Positions 1-8,962 of a stretch of DNA of 64,000 nucleotides are shown here, piece by piece. The DNA is from Novosphingobium sp. SG751A (GTDB lineage Bacteria; Pseudomonadota; Alphaproteobacteria; Sphingomonadales; Sphingomonadaceae): contig NZ_JABGCB010000006.1 in assembly GCF_013149295.1 (NCBI RefSeq), positions 269,775 through 333,774 on the forward strand, written 5' to 3'. Each line of letters begins with the position of its first letter. Position 1 is the stretch's first letter. Under the pieces are notes generated by a model that saw nothing but the letters and a program-made list of their open reading frames with translations, was not told the origin of the DNA and did not search any database. A program made the translations under genes and the position numbers.

Positions 1-755
1 AGCATGATCGGGCCGGTCTTGAAGCTGAAGCTGACCGAATCCTCAAATTGCGGGCGGCGCATCAGGCGGAAAGTGACCTCGGCCTTGAGGCCCAACGTGC
101 CCGCATCGCCCATGAACAGGCCCGCCAGATCTGGGCCGTAGTGACGATAGAACGGCGTTTCCCCATCCGGCCCGCGCGCGCCGGTTTTCAGCACGCTGCC
201 ATCGGCCAGCACCATCGTGATCGCAATCACGCTTTCGGTCGAGGTGCCGTACTGGCCGCAACCGAACATGGCATTATGGTTCGACAGACCGCCGCCGATG
301 GTGGAATATATCCCGCTCATCGGCCCCCAGAACGGCAGGCGCAGGCCCAAAGGTTGCAGCGCATCGTCGATGGCTTTCCACGATACGCCTGCCTCGACGG
401 TGATCGTCATATCCTCTTCGCGGATCGAAAGGATGCGGTTCATCCGCAAGGTGTCGATCGAAATGGTGGTATCGGTGGTCGGGATATAGCCGCTGGTATA
501 GGTCATGCCCGCGCCGCGCGGGGCAAGGTCCACGCCCGCTTCGACCGCGGCCTTGACCACGGCGGCCAGTTCGGCGGTATTGCCCGGCGAAACGATCAGC
601 ATCACCGTATGGTCCGATGCGCTCCAGATGTCCTCGCTGAACAGGCGGCGGCTGGCCTCATCCTCGCGCAGATTGGCTTCGCCCACGATTGACGCAAGGC
701 GCGAACGCAGGTCGGCGGGGCAAGGGGCGGACATTGTTGCGGTTTCCTGAGACAT
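1..755 (-). CDS. FAD-linked oxidase, N-terminal part (cut by left edge)
   Basis: The frame is open from an ATG at 755 to the window edge, so only about 251 N-terminal residues are visible. It shows a PCMH-type FAD-binding domain as in vanillyl-alcohol oxidase, 4-cresol dehydrogenase and glycolate oxidase GlcD: a segment LAPRGAGMTYTSGYIP where the pyrophosphate loop is expected, then STIGGGLSNH and FMGDAGTLGL. Family members oxidise alcohols, phenols or 2-hydroxy acids. The start has GAAAGG about six bases upstream; a second ATG at 734 is possible. It is probably the last gene of the leftward operon from 3805, after a 94 bp gap. The C-terminal substrate domain is not visible, so the substrate class cannot be told. 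Confidence 0.8.
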   Translation of the reverse strand, partial: MSQETATMSAPCPADLRSRLASIVGEANLREDEASRRLFSEDIWSASDHTVMLIVSPGNTAELAAVVKAAVEAGVDLAPRGAGMTYTSGYIPTTDTTISIDTLRMNRILSIREEDMTITVEAGVSWKAIDDALQPLGLRLPFWGPMSGIYSTIGGGLSNHNAMFGCGQYGTSTESVIAITMVLADGSVLKTGARGPDGETPFYRHYGPDLAGLFMGDAGTLGLKAEVTFRLMRRPQFEDSVSFSFKTGPIM

Positions 756-849
756 GATGGCCTTTCGGATCGAATGGGGTTTAAAATAGGCAATAGGACC
801 GGGCGGCGGGGGGCAGGCAGAGGATCTATCCTCCTGTCGGATGAAGCGA

Positions 850-2220
850 TCAGGCCACGAGAGCCGCCGCCGACAGACCCGCGAGCCGCCCCAGCGTTAC
901 CGCCGTGCACAGCCCCATCGCGGGCAGATAGCCCCAATGGGCGGGGCCCGAGACGCTGCGCGCCGCGCCGCCTCCGGCAAACAGATTGGGCAATGGTGAA
1001 CCATCCTCGCGCAGCACGCGGGCCGCGCCGTCGATTTGAAGCCCGCCCTGCGTGTGATAGATCGCGCCCACCACCTTAAAGGCGCTGAGTGCGCCCTGCG
1101 GCGGGGCGGCATCGTCCCAGCATCGGCCCATGGTGTCCGCCCGACCCTGCGCCTTGGCCTGCGCGGCTTCGGCCAGAGCGGCGGTCAGCGCCTCGGCAGG
1201 CACGCCGATGGAATGCGCGAGAGAGGCCGCATCCTCGCCGCGTCGGGCCGCGTTCAGGCCGGCCAGCGTTTTCATCTCGGGCGTATAGGCCTGCGCCGCC
1301 TCGATGCGTTCATCAAGGATGACCCAGCACGGCCCCCCTTGCGCCATCACCGGATGAACCATCCCGGCAATATCCTCGCTTTCGTCGCAAAAGCGCTGGC
1401 CATCCGCATTGACGATGATCCCGCCATCGACGATCACGCCCGGCACCACCGAAATCCCCTGCGGATCGGTCAGCATGGCATAGCCCTGATAGGCCCCCAT
1501 ATCGCCCAGCGCCGCGCCCAGCTTTCGCCCAAGCACGACGGCGGTGCCATCGCTGCCCTCATGCCCATTGTTGCGGGCATCGGCCATCGAGGGGATATAT
1601 TGCGCCAGCAGATCGTGGTTCGCCGCATAGCCCCCGCTGGCCAGAATCAGGCTTTCGCAGCCAACGTGTTCCACCGAACCATCGGGTCGTTTCAAACTGA
1701 CGCCCAGCACGCGGCCCGTGTCATCGGCATGAACCTCCACCAGCCGCGCGCCCAGCATCACCATCACGCCCTCATCCTCAAGGCGCCGGTGCAGCAGGTC
1801 GACCATGTCCTGTCCGTCATGGCCGTGCCAGCCATGCATGCGATAGGTGGACAGGCCATAGGAGGGGCGGAAACCCATATCGAGTTCCCACGGCATCGAC
1901 AGCCGCCCCGCCATCCAGTCGAGCGTGGGGCCGGAATGGTCGGCAATCGCGCGGGCGATGACCGGATCGGTGGCCCCGCGCGTCTTGGCGATGATGTCGT
2001 CGTAATAGGCATCGCCGCTGTCGCTGATGCCCCTGGCCGCCTGCGCGCGCGTGCCCGCCGCGCAGATCAGGCCCATCGACATGCCGGTCGTGCCCATGGG
2101 CCGCTCATCGGCCTCAACCAGCAGCACCTCGGCCCCGGCATCGCGGGCGGAAAGCGCCGCGATGCAACCGCAGGCGCCCCCTCCAACCACCAGTACGGGA
2201 ATGGAAAATTCAAATTCCAT
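850..2220 (-). CDS. FAD-dependent oxidoreductase (fumarate reductase / ketosteroid dehydrogenase-like flavoprotein)
   Basis: 456 residues, full length for the FAD_binding_2 family (fumarate reductase flavoprotein, 3-ketosteroid-delta-1-dehydrogenase, tricarballylate dehydrogenase). The N-terminus holds a Rossmann motif, VVGGGACGCIAALSARDAGA, followed by an acidic strand end (LLVEADE). LILASGGYAAN and the C-terminal LFAGGGAARSVSGPAHWGY are typical FAD contacts of this family. Expected activity is dehydrogenation of a saturated C-C bond next to a carbonyl, or the reverse reduction, in the cytoplasm. The start overlaps the stop of the upstream 120-residue gene as TAATG, so the two are translationally coupled. 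Two flavoproteins side by side (this and the oxidase at 1-755) suggest consecutive oxidation steps. The exact substrate is unknown. Confidence 0.82.
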   Translation of the reverse strand: MEFEFSIPVLVVGGGACGCIAALSARDAGAEVLLVEADERPMGTTGMSMGLICAAGTRAQAARGISDSGDAYYDDIIAKTRGATDPVIARAIADHSGPTLDWMAGRLSMPWELDMGFRPSYGLSTYRMHGWHGHDGQDMVDLLHRRLEDEGVMVMLGARLVEVHADDTGRVLGVSLKRPDGSVEHVGCESLILASGGYAANHDLLAQYIPSMADARNNGHEGSDGTAVVLGRKLGAALGDMGAYQGYAMLTDPQGISVVPGVIVDGGIIVNADGQRFCDESEDIAGMVHPVMAQGGPCWVILDERIEAAQAYTPEMKTLAGLNAARRGEDAASLAHSIGVPAEALTAALAEAAQAKAQGRADTMGRCWDDAAPPQGALSAFKVVGAIYHTQGGLQIDGAARVLREDGSPLPNLFAGGGAARSVSGPAHWGYLPAMGLCTAVTLGRLAGLSAAALVA

Positions 2221-2582
2221 TACCCTGCGCCCCTCACCATATCGTCGGCCATCTCACCGCTGGCCACATCATCAGCCAAGGCGGCGGCCTCGTTTTCCTG
2301 CTGAACAATGCGCAGGATGCGAGCGATATATTCCTGGTTCCACATCTGCCGCTCGGCGCTGGCCGAGGCATCGGGGGCAAAGGTGTCGATCTCGCCTTCC
2401 ACCAGAACGCCCTTGGCCTTGAGCAGGCGCTCCAGCGTATCGGCGCGCTGATGCGCCACGGCCAGCTCCTGCATGAGGCTCATGGTGATGGCCAGCACGC
2501 GCTCGACCTGCGGATCAAGGAAATAGGGGCGCTTGCCGGCGGGCTTGGCTCCGGCTTCGTTCAGGGCGTCGTTAAAGCTCAT
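2220..2582 (-). CDS. small hypothetical protein, helical
   Basis: 120 residues starting MSFNDALNEAG at an ATG that overlaps the methyltransferase stop by four bases (ATGA); an in-frame extension to 2606 is not needed. I do not recognise a family. The protein is rich in Ala, Glu and Leu, with a likely amphipathic helix or coiled coil around residues 28-60 (LMQELAVAHQRADTLERLL) and a second around 85-110. There is no signal peptide, membrane segment or cysteine pair. It sits between a SAM methyltransferase and a flavoprotein with overlaps on both sides, so it may be an accessory or stabilising subunit of one of them; that is inference from position only. Confidence 0.7.
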   Translation of the reverse strand: MSFNDALNEAGAKPAGKRPYFLDPQVERVLAITMSLMQELAVAHQRADTLERLLKAKGVLVEGEIDTFAPDASASAERQMWNQEYIARILRIVQQENEAAALADDVASGEMADDMVRGAG

Positions 2583-3805
2583 GCCACAGCTCCGATCACA
2601 TGCCATGCGGCCTTGCGGCCATAGTCCTCGGTGTTGTCCTCGGCGGCGTCTGGGAAGATTTCCCGGTCCACCACGCCATAGACGCCGCCATGGATGATCT
2701 TGGCCCGGTCAAACCCGGCACGTTCCATTTCCGCGTCCAGATCCATTTCGTGCATTCGGCTCCAGAACGGTTCGTTGTTGTAGAAGGCGTCCCAGTCGCG
2801 CATGGCCTGTTCGAACAGGGGCATGTCGGGAGCATATTGCGGCTGTTCGACATGCAGCACGATGCCGCCGGGCCGCAGCAGGCGGTGGCTTTCGGCAAAG
2901 ATATTGCGCAGCGCGCGGGTCGACAGTTCGTGCAGGAACATGGTCGTCTGCACCCAGTCGAAACTGCCATCCTCGAAAATGCCGGTCAGATCCTCGGCGC
3001 TGGCCTGAACGAAGCGGACATTGTTGATCCCCAGCGATTTCGCCCGCGCCAGACCATAGCGCAGCACCGGTGCGCCCAGATCGACAATCGTCAGTTCCGC
3101 ATCGGGAAAGGCTGCGGCCAGAGGCAGGCTGGAATGGCCCACCGTACCGCCGAATTCGAGGATCTTTTTGGGCGCGAAATCGGGCAGGTTCTTCTTGACC
3201 CACTGCACCACGGCATGCCCGCCGCCATCGGAATATTTGCCCAGCAGACCGCCCGTGGTGACGAAACCGGCATGGTCGTAATTGGCGCCATTGGTGAAAT
3301 CATCGGGCGCATATTCGCGGTGATAGCTGCCCGGCATGCAATGGTGATCGACCGCCGAAACATAGCGCGGGATCTCCAGCGCGGGGTTGAGCACCAGCCG
3401 GTCATCGCCCTCGATCAACTCTTGGCCGCGCGCGTTCAAGTCCTCGCGCTGGCGGATCACGGTCCAGCGGCCCGCCTGCTGGCGCTGCTCCATCGTCATG
3501 CGGCGCAGCGCCGACCATGTGCAGAAGGCCTGATCTTCCAGCATCGCCTTGCGCGCCTCGTGGCGGGTGGCGATGGGGCGACCATGGGCGGTGGCAAAGC
3601 CGGGGGCGACCCGCGTGTCATAGGCGGCCTTGACGCCGGGCACGACGCGCGCGGCCAGATGGCGGTTCATCTGCGCCAGAAAATTGATGCGTTCGATCTC
3701 GTCATGGCTGGTTTGCGGAAAGACGCCATGGCGGCCGATCACTCGATAATCGGGCGGGCCATCATAGGATGCTGCGGGGCTGTTGGGGCGCTTTGTATCG
3801 GCCAC
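2579..3805 (-). CDS. class I SAM-dependent methyltransferase
   Basis: The C-terminal half is a class I methyltransferase: motif I ILEFGGTVGHSS near residue 205 (a variant with EFGG instead of the usual D/E-x-G-x-G), an acidic strand TIVDLGAP, FDWVQTTMFLHEL and LLRPGGIVLHVEQP. The N-terminal 190 residues are unassigned. I place the start at a GTG (3805) with AAGGA eight bases upstream, giving 408 residues; the frame also runs to an ATG at 3922, but that would put the start inside the divergent promoter and through a candidate operator. It is first in a leftward operon with a small protein and two flavoproteins. A substrate O- or N-methylation, or the reverse, cannot be decided. Confidence 0.75.
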   Translation of the reverse strand: MADTKRPNSPAASYDGPPDYRVIGRHGVFPQTSHDEIERINFLAQMNRHLAARVVPGVKAAYDTRVAPGFATAHGRPIATRHEARKAMLEDQAFCTWSALRRMTMEQRQQAGRWTVIRQREDLNARGQELIEGDDRLVLNPALEIPRYVSAVDHHCMPGSYHREYAPDDFTNGANYDHAGFVTTGGLLGKYSDGGGHAVVQWVKKNLPDFAPKKILEFGGTVGHSSLPLAAAFPDAELTIVDLGAPVLRYGLARAKSLGINNVRFVQASAEDLTGIFEDGSFDWVQTTMFLHELSTRALRNIFAESHRLLRPGGIVLHVEQPQYAPDMPLFEQAMRDWDAFYNNEPFWSRMHEMDLDAEMERAGFDRAKIIHGGVYGVVDREIFPDAAEDNTEDYGRKAAWHVIGAVA

Positions 3806-3904
3806 GGGGCTTGTCCTTATTGTGTTTGCCGGGATGGGGGATTGCCTGTCGCGTGGGGCAAACCTAGCCCGGCGGGCCGCTTCATCCGAAAACCACCCCG
3901 GACC

Positions 3905-3921
3905 TGACCGACAGGCGGTCA
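3905..3921. promoter_or_regulatory. candidate operator: dyad TGACCG-ACAGG-CGGTCA
   Basis: Perfect 6 bp inverted arms around a 5 bp spacer, in the divergent region between the methyltransferase operon and the REDY-like operon. The core CCGACAGGCGG recurs in the intergenic regions near 27.31 kb and 31.78 kb. Regulator unknown. Confidence 0.45.
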
Positions 3922-3996
3922 CACCACCCCGCGCCTCTGCATCGCGCGGCCATTCCGGCCCAATTTCTCCGCCACACCCAGATGCGGAGAAGTGAC

Positions 3997-4305
3997 ATGC
4001 GGATTTTCGCCCTGTTCAACCTGAAGCCCGGCGTGGACGAGGCCGCCTATACCGAATGGGCCAAAACGGTGGACCTGCCCACGGCCAATGGGCTGCCCTC
4101 GATTGACTCGTTCCGCCTGTTCAAGACCACCGGCCTGCTGGGCAGCGAAGCCAAGCCGCCGTACGGTCATATCGAAGTGATCGATGTGGCCGACATGGAC
4201 CAGTTTGGCCGCGATGTGGCCACCGAGGCGATGCAGGCCGTGGCCGCCGCCTTTAACGAGATGGTCGATGTGACCTTCATCACCACCGCCGAGATCACCG
4301 CGTGA
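3997..4305 (+). CDS. REDY-like (HapK-type) small protein
   Basis: 102 residues starting MRIFALFNLKPGVD; the ATG at 3997 has GGAGAAG at good distance, so the five-residue upstream extension is rejected. The sequence resembles REDY-like proteins named after HapK of the prodigiosin-like cluster of Hahella, a dimeric alpha-beta barrel fold related to EthD and DUF1330 proteins. Such small barrel proteins bind or isomerise hydrophobic ring compounds, but no activity is firmly known for this subgroup. It is the first gene of a tightly overlapping operon that includes dehydrogenase, dehydratase-like, VOC and hydrolase proteins, so a binding, tautomerase or cyclase-like role on a pathway intermediate is a fair guess. 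Confidence 0.7.
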   Translation: MRIFALFNLKPGVDEAAYTEWAKTVDLPTANGLPSIDSFRLFKTTGLLGSEAKPPYGHIEVIDVADMDQFGRDVATEAMQAVAAAFNEMVDVTFITTAEITA

Positions 4306-5129
4306 ACGGGCGTTTTGCGGGCAAGGTGGCGGTGGTCACCGGTTCGGGCCGCCGGGGCGGTCTGGGCGAGGCGATTGCGCGGCGGTTGAGCGAGGAGGGG
4401 GCGATCCTCGTCATCTCCGACATCGGCACCAGCCGTGATGCCGCCACGCCCGACAGCATGATCGGCGGCACGGATGAGATGAAGGCCATCGCCGCCGGCT
4501 TGCCGTCGCCTGCCAGCACCTGCGTCTGCGACGTGCGCGATCCCGACAGCGTTCGCGCGCTGGCCGAACATGCCGTGGCCACGCATGGCGGGCTGGATAT
4601 CTGGGTCAACAATGCGGGCATCGGCTATATCATGAAGCCGCTGGCCGAGGTTTCGCCCGATGATTGGCGCGCGGTGATCGACGTCAATCTGACCGGCGCC
4701 TGGTTTGGCCTGCAGACCGCCGCCGAGGTCATGGTCCGCCAAGGGCGCGGCGGACGCATCATCAACATCGCCAGCCAGGCCGCCAAATCGGGCTTTCCCC
4801 ATGCGCAGGCCTATACCGCCTCCAAGCATGGGCTGGTGGGCCTGACGCGCTCGGCCGCCATCGAATTGGGCGAGCATGGGATTACCGTCAACAATGTCTG
4901 CCCCAACCATGTGACGACCGGACTTGGCGCTTGGCAGAATGAGCATTTTGCGCAGCTTCAGGGCATCAGCGTCGAGGAATATCTCAAGCGCATGGCCGCG
5001 CGCATTCCGCTGGGCCGCCCCGGTCTGCCGGGTGATACGGCGGGCGCGGTGGCTTTCCTGTGCAGCGATGACGGGGCCTATATCACCGGTGAGAGCATGA
5101 ATGTTTCGGGCGGCGAGGAGCCGCATTGA
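4302..5129 (+). CDS. short-chain dehydrogenase/reductase (SDR)
   Basis: 275 residues, classical SDR. The start is a GTG inside a GTGA overlap with the previous stop. The cofactor motif TGSGRRGGLG lies at residues 13-22, NNAG follows at about 103-106, and the catalytic Ser148-Tyr161-Lys165 set is intact (YTASK). The insertion RR in the glycine loop and ISDIG after the second strand leave NAD versus NADP preference open. It should oxidise a secondary alcohol to a ketone, or the reverse. The TGATG overlap with the MmgE/PrpD gene shows translational coupling in a seven-gene operon. Confidence 0.87.
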   Translation: MNGRFAGKVAVVTGSGRRGGLGEAIARRLSEEGAILVISDIGTSRDAATPDSMIGGTDEMKAIAAGLPSPASTCVCDVRDPDSVRALAEHAVATHGGLDIWVNNAGIGYIMKPLAEVSPDDWRAVIDVNLTGAWFGLQTAAEVMVRQGRGGRIINIASQAAKSGFPHAQAYTASKHGLVGLTRSAAIELGEHGITVNNVCPNHVTTGLGAWQNEHFAQLQGISVEEYLKRMAARIPLGRPGLPGDTAGAVAFLCSDDGAYITGESMNVSGGEEPH

Positions 5130-6490
5130 TGGCCCAAAATCCCGCTGAAATCCTTGTCGATCATGCGCTGGGCCTGCGCTGGGCCGATGTGCCGGGCACG
5201 GCGCGCGAAAGGGCGCTGGCTTTCCTGCATGACACGCTGGCGGTGGGCGTGGCGGGGGTGGGCGCGGCCCATGCCGATGCGGTGCTGACCATGGCGAAGG
5301 GCTGGGGCGCAGGGCGCGTGGCGGGCGTGCTGGGGCGGCCCGGCCTGCGCCTGCCGGTATGTTCGGCGGCCTTTGTGAATGCCTATCAGATCCATGGGCA
5401 GGAATTTGACTGCGTCCATGAACCCGCCGTGCTGCACCCGATGGCCACTTTGCTGGCGGCGCTGCTGGCCGAGGCGGCGCGGGGCGTGCCGGTCAGCGGC
5501 GAACAATTCCTGACCGCGATTGTGGCCGGCGTCGATGTTTCGGTCACGCTGGGCCTGGCGGCCCCCGGACCGCTCAAATTCTTTCGGCCTGCAACGGCAG
5601 GGATCTTTGGCTGTGTGGCCGGGATCGCCGCGATGCGTGGGCTGGGACGCGAGACGGCGCTAGATGCCTTTGGCCATGCCCTCGCGCTGGTGTCGGGGAC
5701 GATGCAGGCACATCTTGAGGGCAAGCCAGCGCTGCCGGTGCAGGTGGCTGCGGCGGCGCGCAATGCGCTGGTGGCGGTCGATCTGGCGCGGGGCGGGATG
5801 CCGGGGGTGCGCGATCCTCTCGCCGGGCCTTTCGGCTATTTTCCTCTGATGGAAGTGCGCGAGGAACTGGACGCGGCCATCGCCCTGCTGGCGCAGGGCC
5901 ACCGAATTGCCGAGGTAAGCTGGAAACCTTTCCCGACGGGTCGGGCGGGCCATGGCGGGATCGTGGCGGTGCAGCGCCTGATGGTGCGCGGGCTGATCGC
6001 GGAAAATCTGACGGCGCTGGAATATTACGCTCCGCCGCTGATCCACCGCCTTGTGGGTCGCCCGGCCAGGTCGGGGATGGAGGTGGCCTATGCGCGCCTG
6101 TGCTTGCCCTATCTGGCGGCCTGCGTGCTGGTGCGCGGAGGCATCGGGCTGGGCGATTTCACGCGTGAGGCGCTGGACGATCCGGCGGTGTTGGCCGTGG
6201 CGCGGCGGATTGCCGTGGTGGCCGATGACAATCCCGATGCGGCGGCCTTTGTGCCCGCCCGTGCCATGGCGATCCTGAGCAATGGCACGCAGATGATCGA
6301 GGATGTTTCGGCCCAGCTCGGCTCGCCCGCATGGCCTTTGTCGGCCCTTGAACAAGAGGCCAAGGCGCAGGCCTGCCTCGATTTTGCCGGTCTTGGCGCA
6401 CAGGCCGCGCCGCTGGCCGATGCCATTGCCGGGTTGGAGGCCGCGCCCGACGCGCTGGCCGCGATCCGCGCTGCGGGAGTGATGGGATGA
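5129..6490 (+). CDS. MmgE/PrpD family protein
   Basis: About 453 residues from the ATG at 5129, which overlaps the SDR stop as TGATG (a TTG three bases earlier is possible). The family fold covers the whole length, with the characteristic N-terminal stretch VNAYQIHGQEFDCVHE and a glycine-rich FGCVAGIAAMRGLG region. Known members include 2-methylcitrate dehydratase PrpD, cis-aconitate decarboxylase and iminodisuccinate epimerase, which are metal-free lyases acting on di- or tricarboxylic acids. There is no prpB or prpC nearby, so a methylcitrate role is unlikely; a dehydration, decarboxylation or racemisation step within this operon's own pathway fits better. Confidence 0.83.
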   Translation: MAQNPAEILVDHALGLRWADVPGTARERALAFLHDTLAVGVAGVGAAHADAVLTMAKGWGAGRVAGVLGRPGLRLPVCSAAFVNAYQIHGQEFDCVHEPAVLHPMATLLAALLAEAARGVPVSGEQFLTAIVAGVDVSVTLGLAAPGPLKFFRPATAGIFGCVAGIAAMRGLGRETALDAFGHALALVSGTMQAHLEGKPALPVQVAAAARNALVAVDLARGGMPGVRDPLAGPFGYFPLMEVREELDAAIALLAQGHRIAEVSWKPFPTGRAGHGGIVAVQRLMVRGLIAENLTALEYYAPPLIHRLVGRPARSGMEVAYARLCLPYLAACVLVRGGIGLGDFTREALDDPAVLAVARRIAVVADDNPDAAAFVPARAMAILSNGTQMIEDVSAQLGSPAWPLSALEQEAKAQACLDFAGLGAQAAPLADAIAGLEAAPDALAAIRAAGVMG

Positions 6491-7368
6491 CCTTGCTGAA
6501 ATGCGCCACGCATGTTGTGGCCGATCTGGATGACGCGGTGGCGCGCTATGCCGCGTGGATGGATTATGCCGTGGTGGAAAGCGGCGTGGTGGATGATAGG
6601 CTGGCCGCGCTGTGGCTGGCGCCCGCCGGCGCGGGGCGGCGCTATGCCCTCATGCAGCCTGCCTCGGGAGCGCAAACTTTCCTGCGCTTTGTCGAAGGCG
6701 ATGTGGTGGAGGATTACGCCCCCATTCGCTCTTATGGCTGGGCGGCTATTGAGCTTTGCGTTACTGATGTCGAAGCGGTGAATGCGCGGATGATGGCCTC
6801 TCCCTTCGAGATCATCGGCCCGCCCAAGCCTCTGGACGGTTTTGCCATCGTCAAGCCGATGCAGGTGAAGGGTGCGGACAAGGAGGTGGTCTATCTGACC
6901 CAGATCCTTGCGCCCGGCGCCGAACATGGCCTGCCCGCGCCGCAATCGCTGGTGGACCGGCCCTTTATCATGGTGCTGGCCTGTCCTGATTTGCGCGCTG
7001 CGATGGATTGGGCGCGCGATGTGCTGGGGCTGGAGGTGATCGATCCGGTGGCGATCCGCTATTCGATGATCGCCAAGAGTTTCGATCTGCCCGAGGGGCA
7101 GAAGACCGAGATTTCGACCGGGCGCTGGGGCGATCACGTCTTTCTGGAATTCGACCAATATCCGCAAGGCGCGTGCCCGCGTCCGCGCATCGAGGGCCAA
7201 TTGCCCCCCGGCGTGGCGATCACCACGATGGAGCATCCCGATTTCGCGCGCCTTGCGCCCCATTGGGCCGTGCCGCCCGCCCCGCGTGAGGGCGCGCTCT
7301 ATCAGGGCCGCCGCACCGGCATGTTGCTGACGCCCGAGGGCGCCTTGCTCGAGGTGATCGAGGCGTGA
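6487..7368 (+). CDS. VOC-family protein with two glyoxalase-like halves
   Basis: 293 residues, ATGA overlap with the previous gene. Two vicinal-oxygen-chelate halves are visible: residues 1 to about 130 (start TLLKCATHVVADLDDAVARY) and about 155-293 (start DRPFIMVLACPDLRAAMDWA). The duplication matches extradiol dioxygenase and two-domain glyoxalase architecture. Possible metal ligands include the early His in CATHVV and the Glu in AIELCV, but the His-His-Glu triad of type I extradiol dioxygenases is not clear, and HVFLEFD is the only obvious C-terminal candidate. It could be an isomerase, lyase or dioxygenase. Its place between a PrpD-type enzyme and a hydrolase suggests a ring- or carbon-skeleton step. 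Confidence 0.72.
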   Translation: MTLLKCATHVVADLDDAVARYAAWMDYAVVESGVVDDRLAALWLAPAGAGRRYALMQPASGAQTFLRFVEGDVVEDYAPIRSYGWAAIELCVTDVEAVNARMMASPFEIIGPPKPLDGFAIVKPMQVKGADKEVVYLTQILAPGAEHGLPAPQSLVDRPFIMVLACPDLRAAMDWARDVLGLEVIDPVAIRYSMIAKSFDLPEGQKTEISTGRWGDHVFLEFDQYPQGACPRPRIEGQLPPGVAITTMEHPDFARLAPHWAVPPAPREGALYQGRRTGMLLTPEGALLEVIEA

Positions 7369-8219
7369 GCATCCGCCGCGCCTTTGCCGATCTGTCCCAT
7401 GGCCAGATGCATTATCGCCACGGCGGTGAGGGGGCCTTTGCGGGGGCGGCCGATGCCTTGCTGGTGCTGCATCCCTCGCCGGTCTCCTCGCGGCAAATGG
7501 TGCGGATGGTTGAAGGGCTGGTCCCGCTGGGCCGGGTGATCGCGCCCGATACGGCCGGTTGCGGCGACAGCGACCCTCTGCTGCAGGAGGCGCCCGCCAT
7601 CGCCGATTATGCCGCTGCTCTGCGCGATCTGATGGACGCGCTGGGGCTGGGGCGGGTGCTGGTTTACGGGATGCATACCGGGGCGGCGATTGCGGCGGAA
7701 TTGGCCATTCTGGCTCCGGATCGCGTGGTGGGCGTGGTGGTCGATGGCCTGTCCGATTTCCAAGGGGCGGGGCTGGAGGATGTCCTTGCCCATTATGCCC
7801 CGCCTTTCGCGGCCGATCTGGACGGGGCCGGCCTTGCCCGCCTGTTCCAGTTCTGCCGCGACCAGTTTCTGTTCTTCCCATGGTATGCGCGCAGCGCCGC
7901 CGCCCGCCGCGACACCGGCCTGCCGCCGCCCGATGATCTCTATGGATGGGTGGGCGAGGTGATGAAGGCGCGCGGATCCTATGCCCGCGCGTATCATGCG
8001 GCTTTTCGCTGGCGCGGGCGTGAGAGGCTGCCGCTGGTGGCCTGCCCGATGGTGATCACCTGCGGGGCCAATGACCCGCTCTATGCCGCAACCGATAACG
8101 TGGCGCGCGATGCGGGGGTGGGCTTGCGCCCGTTGCCCCGGTTTGATGCGTCCGATTATGCCGCCGCGCGCCGCGATCTGATCCTTGCGCTGGCCCAGCC
8201 TGATTTCGGGCCCGCCTGA
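7365..8219 (+). CDS. alpha/beta-hydrolase-fold protein with GMHTG nucleophile elbow
   Basis: 284 residues, GTGA overlap with the VOC gene. The fold is clear: LLVLHPSP (oxyanion strand), VIAPDTAGCGDSD, and a nucleophile elbow YGMHTGAAIAAE. The residue at the nucleophile position (104) is His, not the usual Ser, Cys or Asp. The acid CGANDPLY is present, but the usual C-terminal catalytic His after the last strand is absent (PRFDASDYAA). So it should not be a normal serine esterase. A paralogue at 25469-26284 shares the same HTG elbow. Lyase, isomerase or non-catalytic binding roles are open. It sits in the operon between the VOC protein and a DUF3108-like protein. Confidence 0.75.
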   Translation: MSIRRAFADLSHGQMHYRHGGEGAFAGAADALLVLHPSPVSSRQMVRMVEGLVPLGRVIAPDTAGCGDSDPLLQEAPAIADYAAALRDLMDALGLGRVLVYGMHTGAAIAAELAILAPDRVVGVVVDGLSDFQGAGLEDVLAHYAPPFAADLDGAGLARLFQFCRDQFLFFPWYARSAAARRDTGLPPPDDLYGWVGEVMKARGSYARAYHAAFRWRGRERLPLVACPMVITCGANDPLYAATDNVARDAGVGLRPLPRFDASDYAAARRDLILALAQPDFGPA

Positions 8220-8239
8220 CATTCACGGAGAACTTCCCA

Positions 8240-8962
8240 ATGCAACAGCATCGCACCATCACCGGCAAGATCCTCTATACCTCGCGCAAGCCGGGGCGTG
8301 AGGGCGAGGAGCGCGGGCGCGAATATTTCACCTGGACCCACCACAGCGACGGCAAGAAAACCCTGCGCGCGCGCTGCGAGATCGACGAACCGGCCCCCAC
8401 CGTCCACCGCGACATCACCTACAGCATGGACGAAAATGACATGCCGATGGACTGTTTCGTCCGTCTGGTGATCGGCGACCGGTTTATGGGTTCGGGTTGG
8501 TTCCGCTTCACCCCCGATACGGTCGAATGCGAAAGCTATGGCCCCAGCATCGGTCGCCTGTCGCAGCGTATGCCGATTGAGGGCGCGTTTGACGGTTTCG
8601 GCACCCATCCCATCGTGGCCGACGCCTATATCACCCGCAAGATCGACCGTGCCACCACCGAGCCGCGCAATTTCCGCTGCTTCCTGCCCTCGCCGGACCA
8701 TCGCGGGGCCACGCCGCCGGTGATCGCCGAAAGCGTGATGCGGCTGGGCTATCTTGGACAGGAAACGATCACTGTTCCGGCCGGAACCTTTGATTGCCAC
8801 AAGTTTGAATTCACCGATCCGCATGGCGCGATGGTCTCGGGCGGCCAGCCCCATCCGCCCTATGAACTCTGGGTCACGGCCGATGAGGATGCGATCTTCG
8901 TTCAGGGCGGCGTGGGCGGCTATATGCAGACCTGGTACGAACTGGTCGAGCTGTCACGCTGA
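8240..8962 (+). CDS. DUF3108-like hypothetical protein
   Basis: 240 residues with GGAGA upstream of the ATG. I do not recognise a named enzyme. The second half contains TITVPAGTFDCHKFEF and a final YELWVTADEDAIFVQ, a pattern seen in DUF3108-like beta-barrel or lipocalin-like proteins where VPAGTF precedes a central strand. There is no signal peptide, unlike most DUF3108 proteins, so it is probably cytoplasmic. The protein is rich in His, Asp and Arg in the first half (WTHHSDGKKT). Its gene overlaps the MFS permease gene downstream as TGATG, so a role tied to uptake or binding of the operon's substrate is plausible. Confidence 0.6.
   Translation: MQQHRTITGKILYTSRKPGREGEERGREYFTWTHHSDGKKTLRARCEIDEPAPTVHRDITYSMDENDMPMDCFVRLVIGDRFMGSGWFRFTPDTVECESYGPSIGRLSQRMPIEGAFDGFGTHPIVADAYITRKIDRATTEPRNFRCFLPSPDHRGATPPVIAESVMRLGYLGQETITVPAGTFDCHKFEFTDPHGAMVSGGQPHPPYELWVTADEDAIFVQGGVGGYMQTWYELVELSR

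Noticed and set aside
5129..6490. prpD of the methylcitrate cycle
   Set aside because: No prpB, prpC or acnM neighbours; the family is broad.
6109..7881. 590-residue minus-strand frame
   Set aside because: Antisense of the PrpD, VOC and hydrolase genes, with the same shadow composition.
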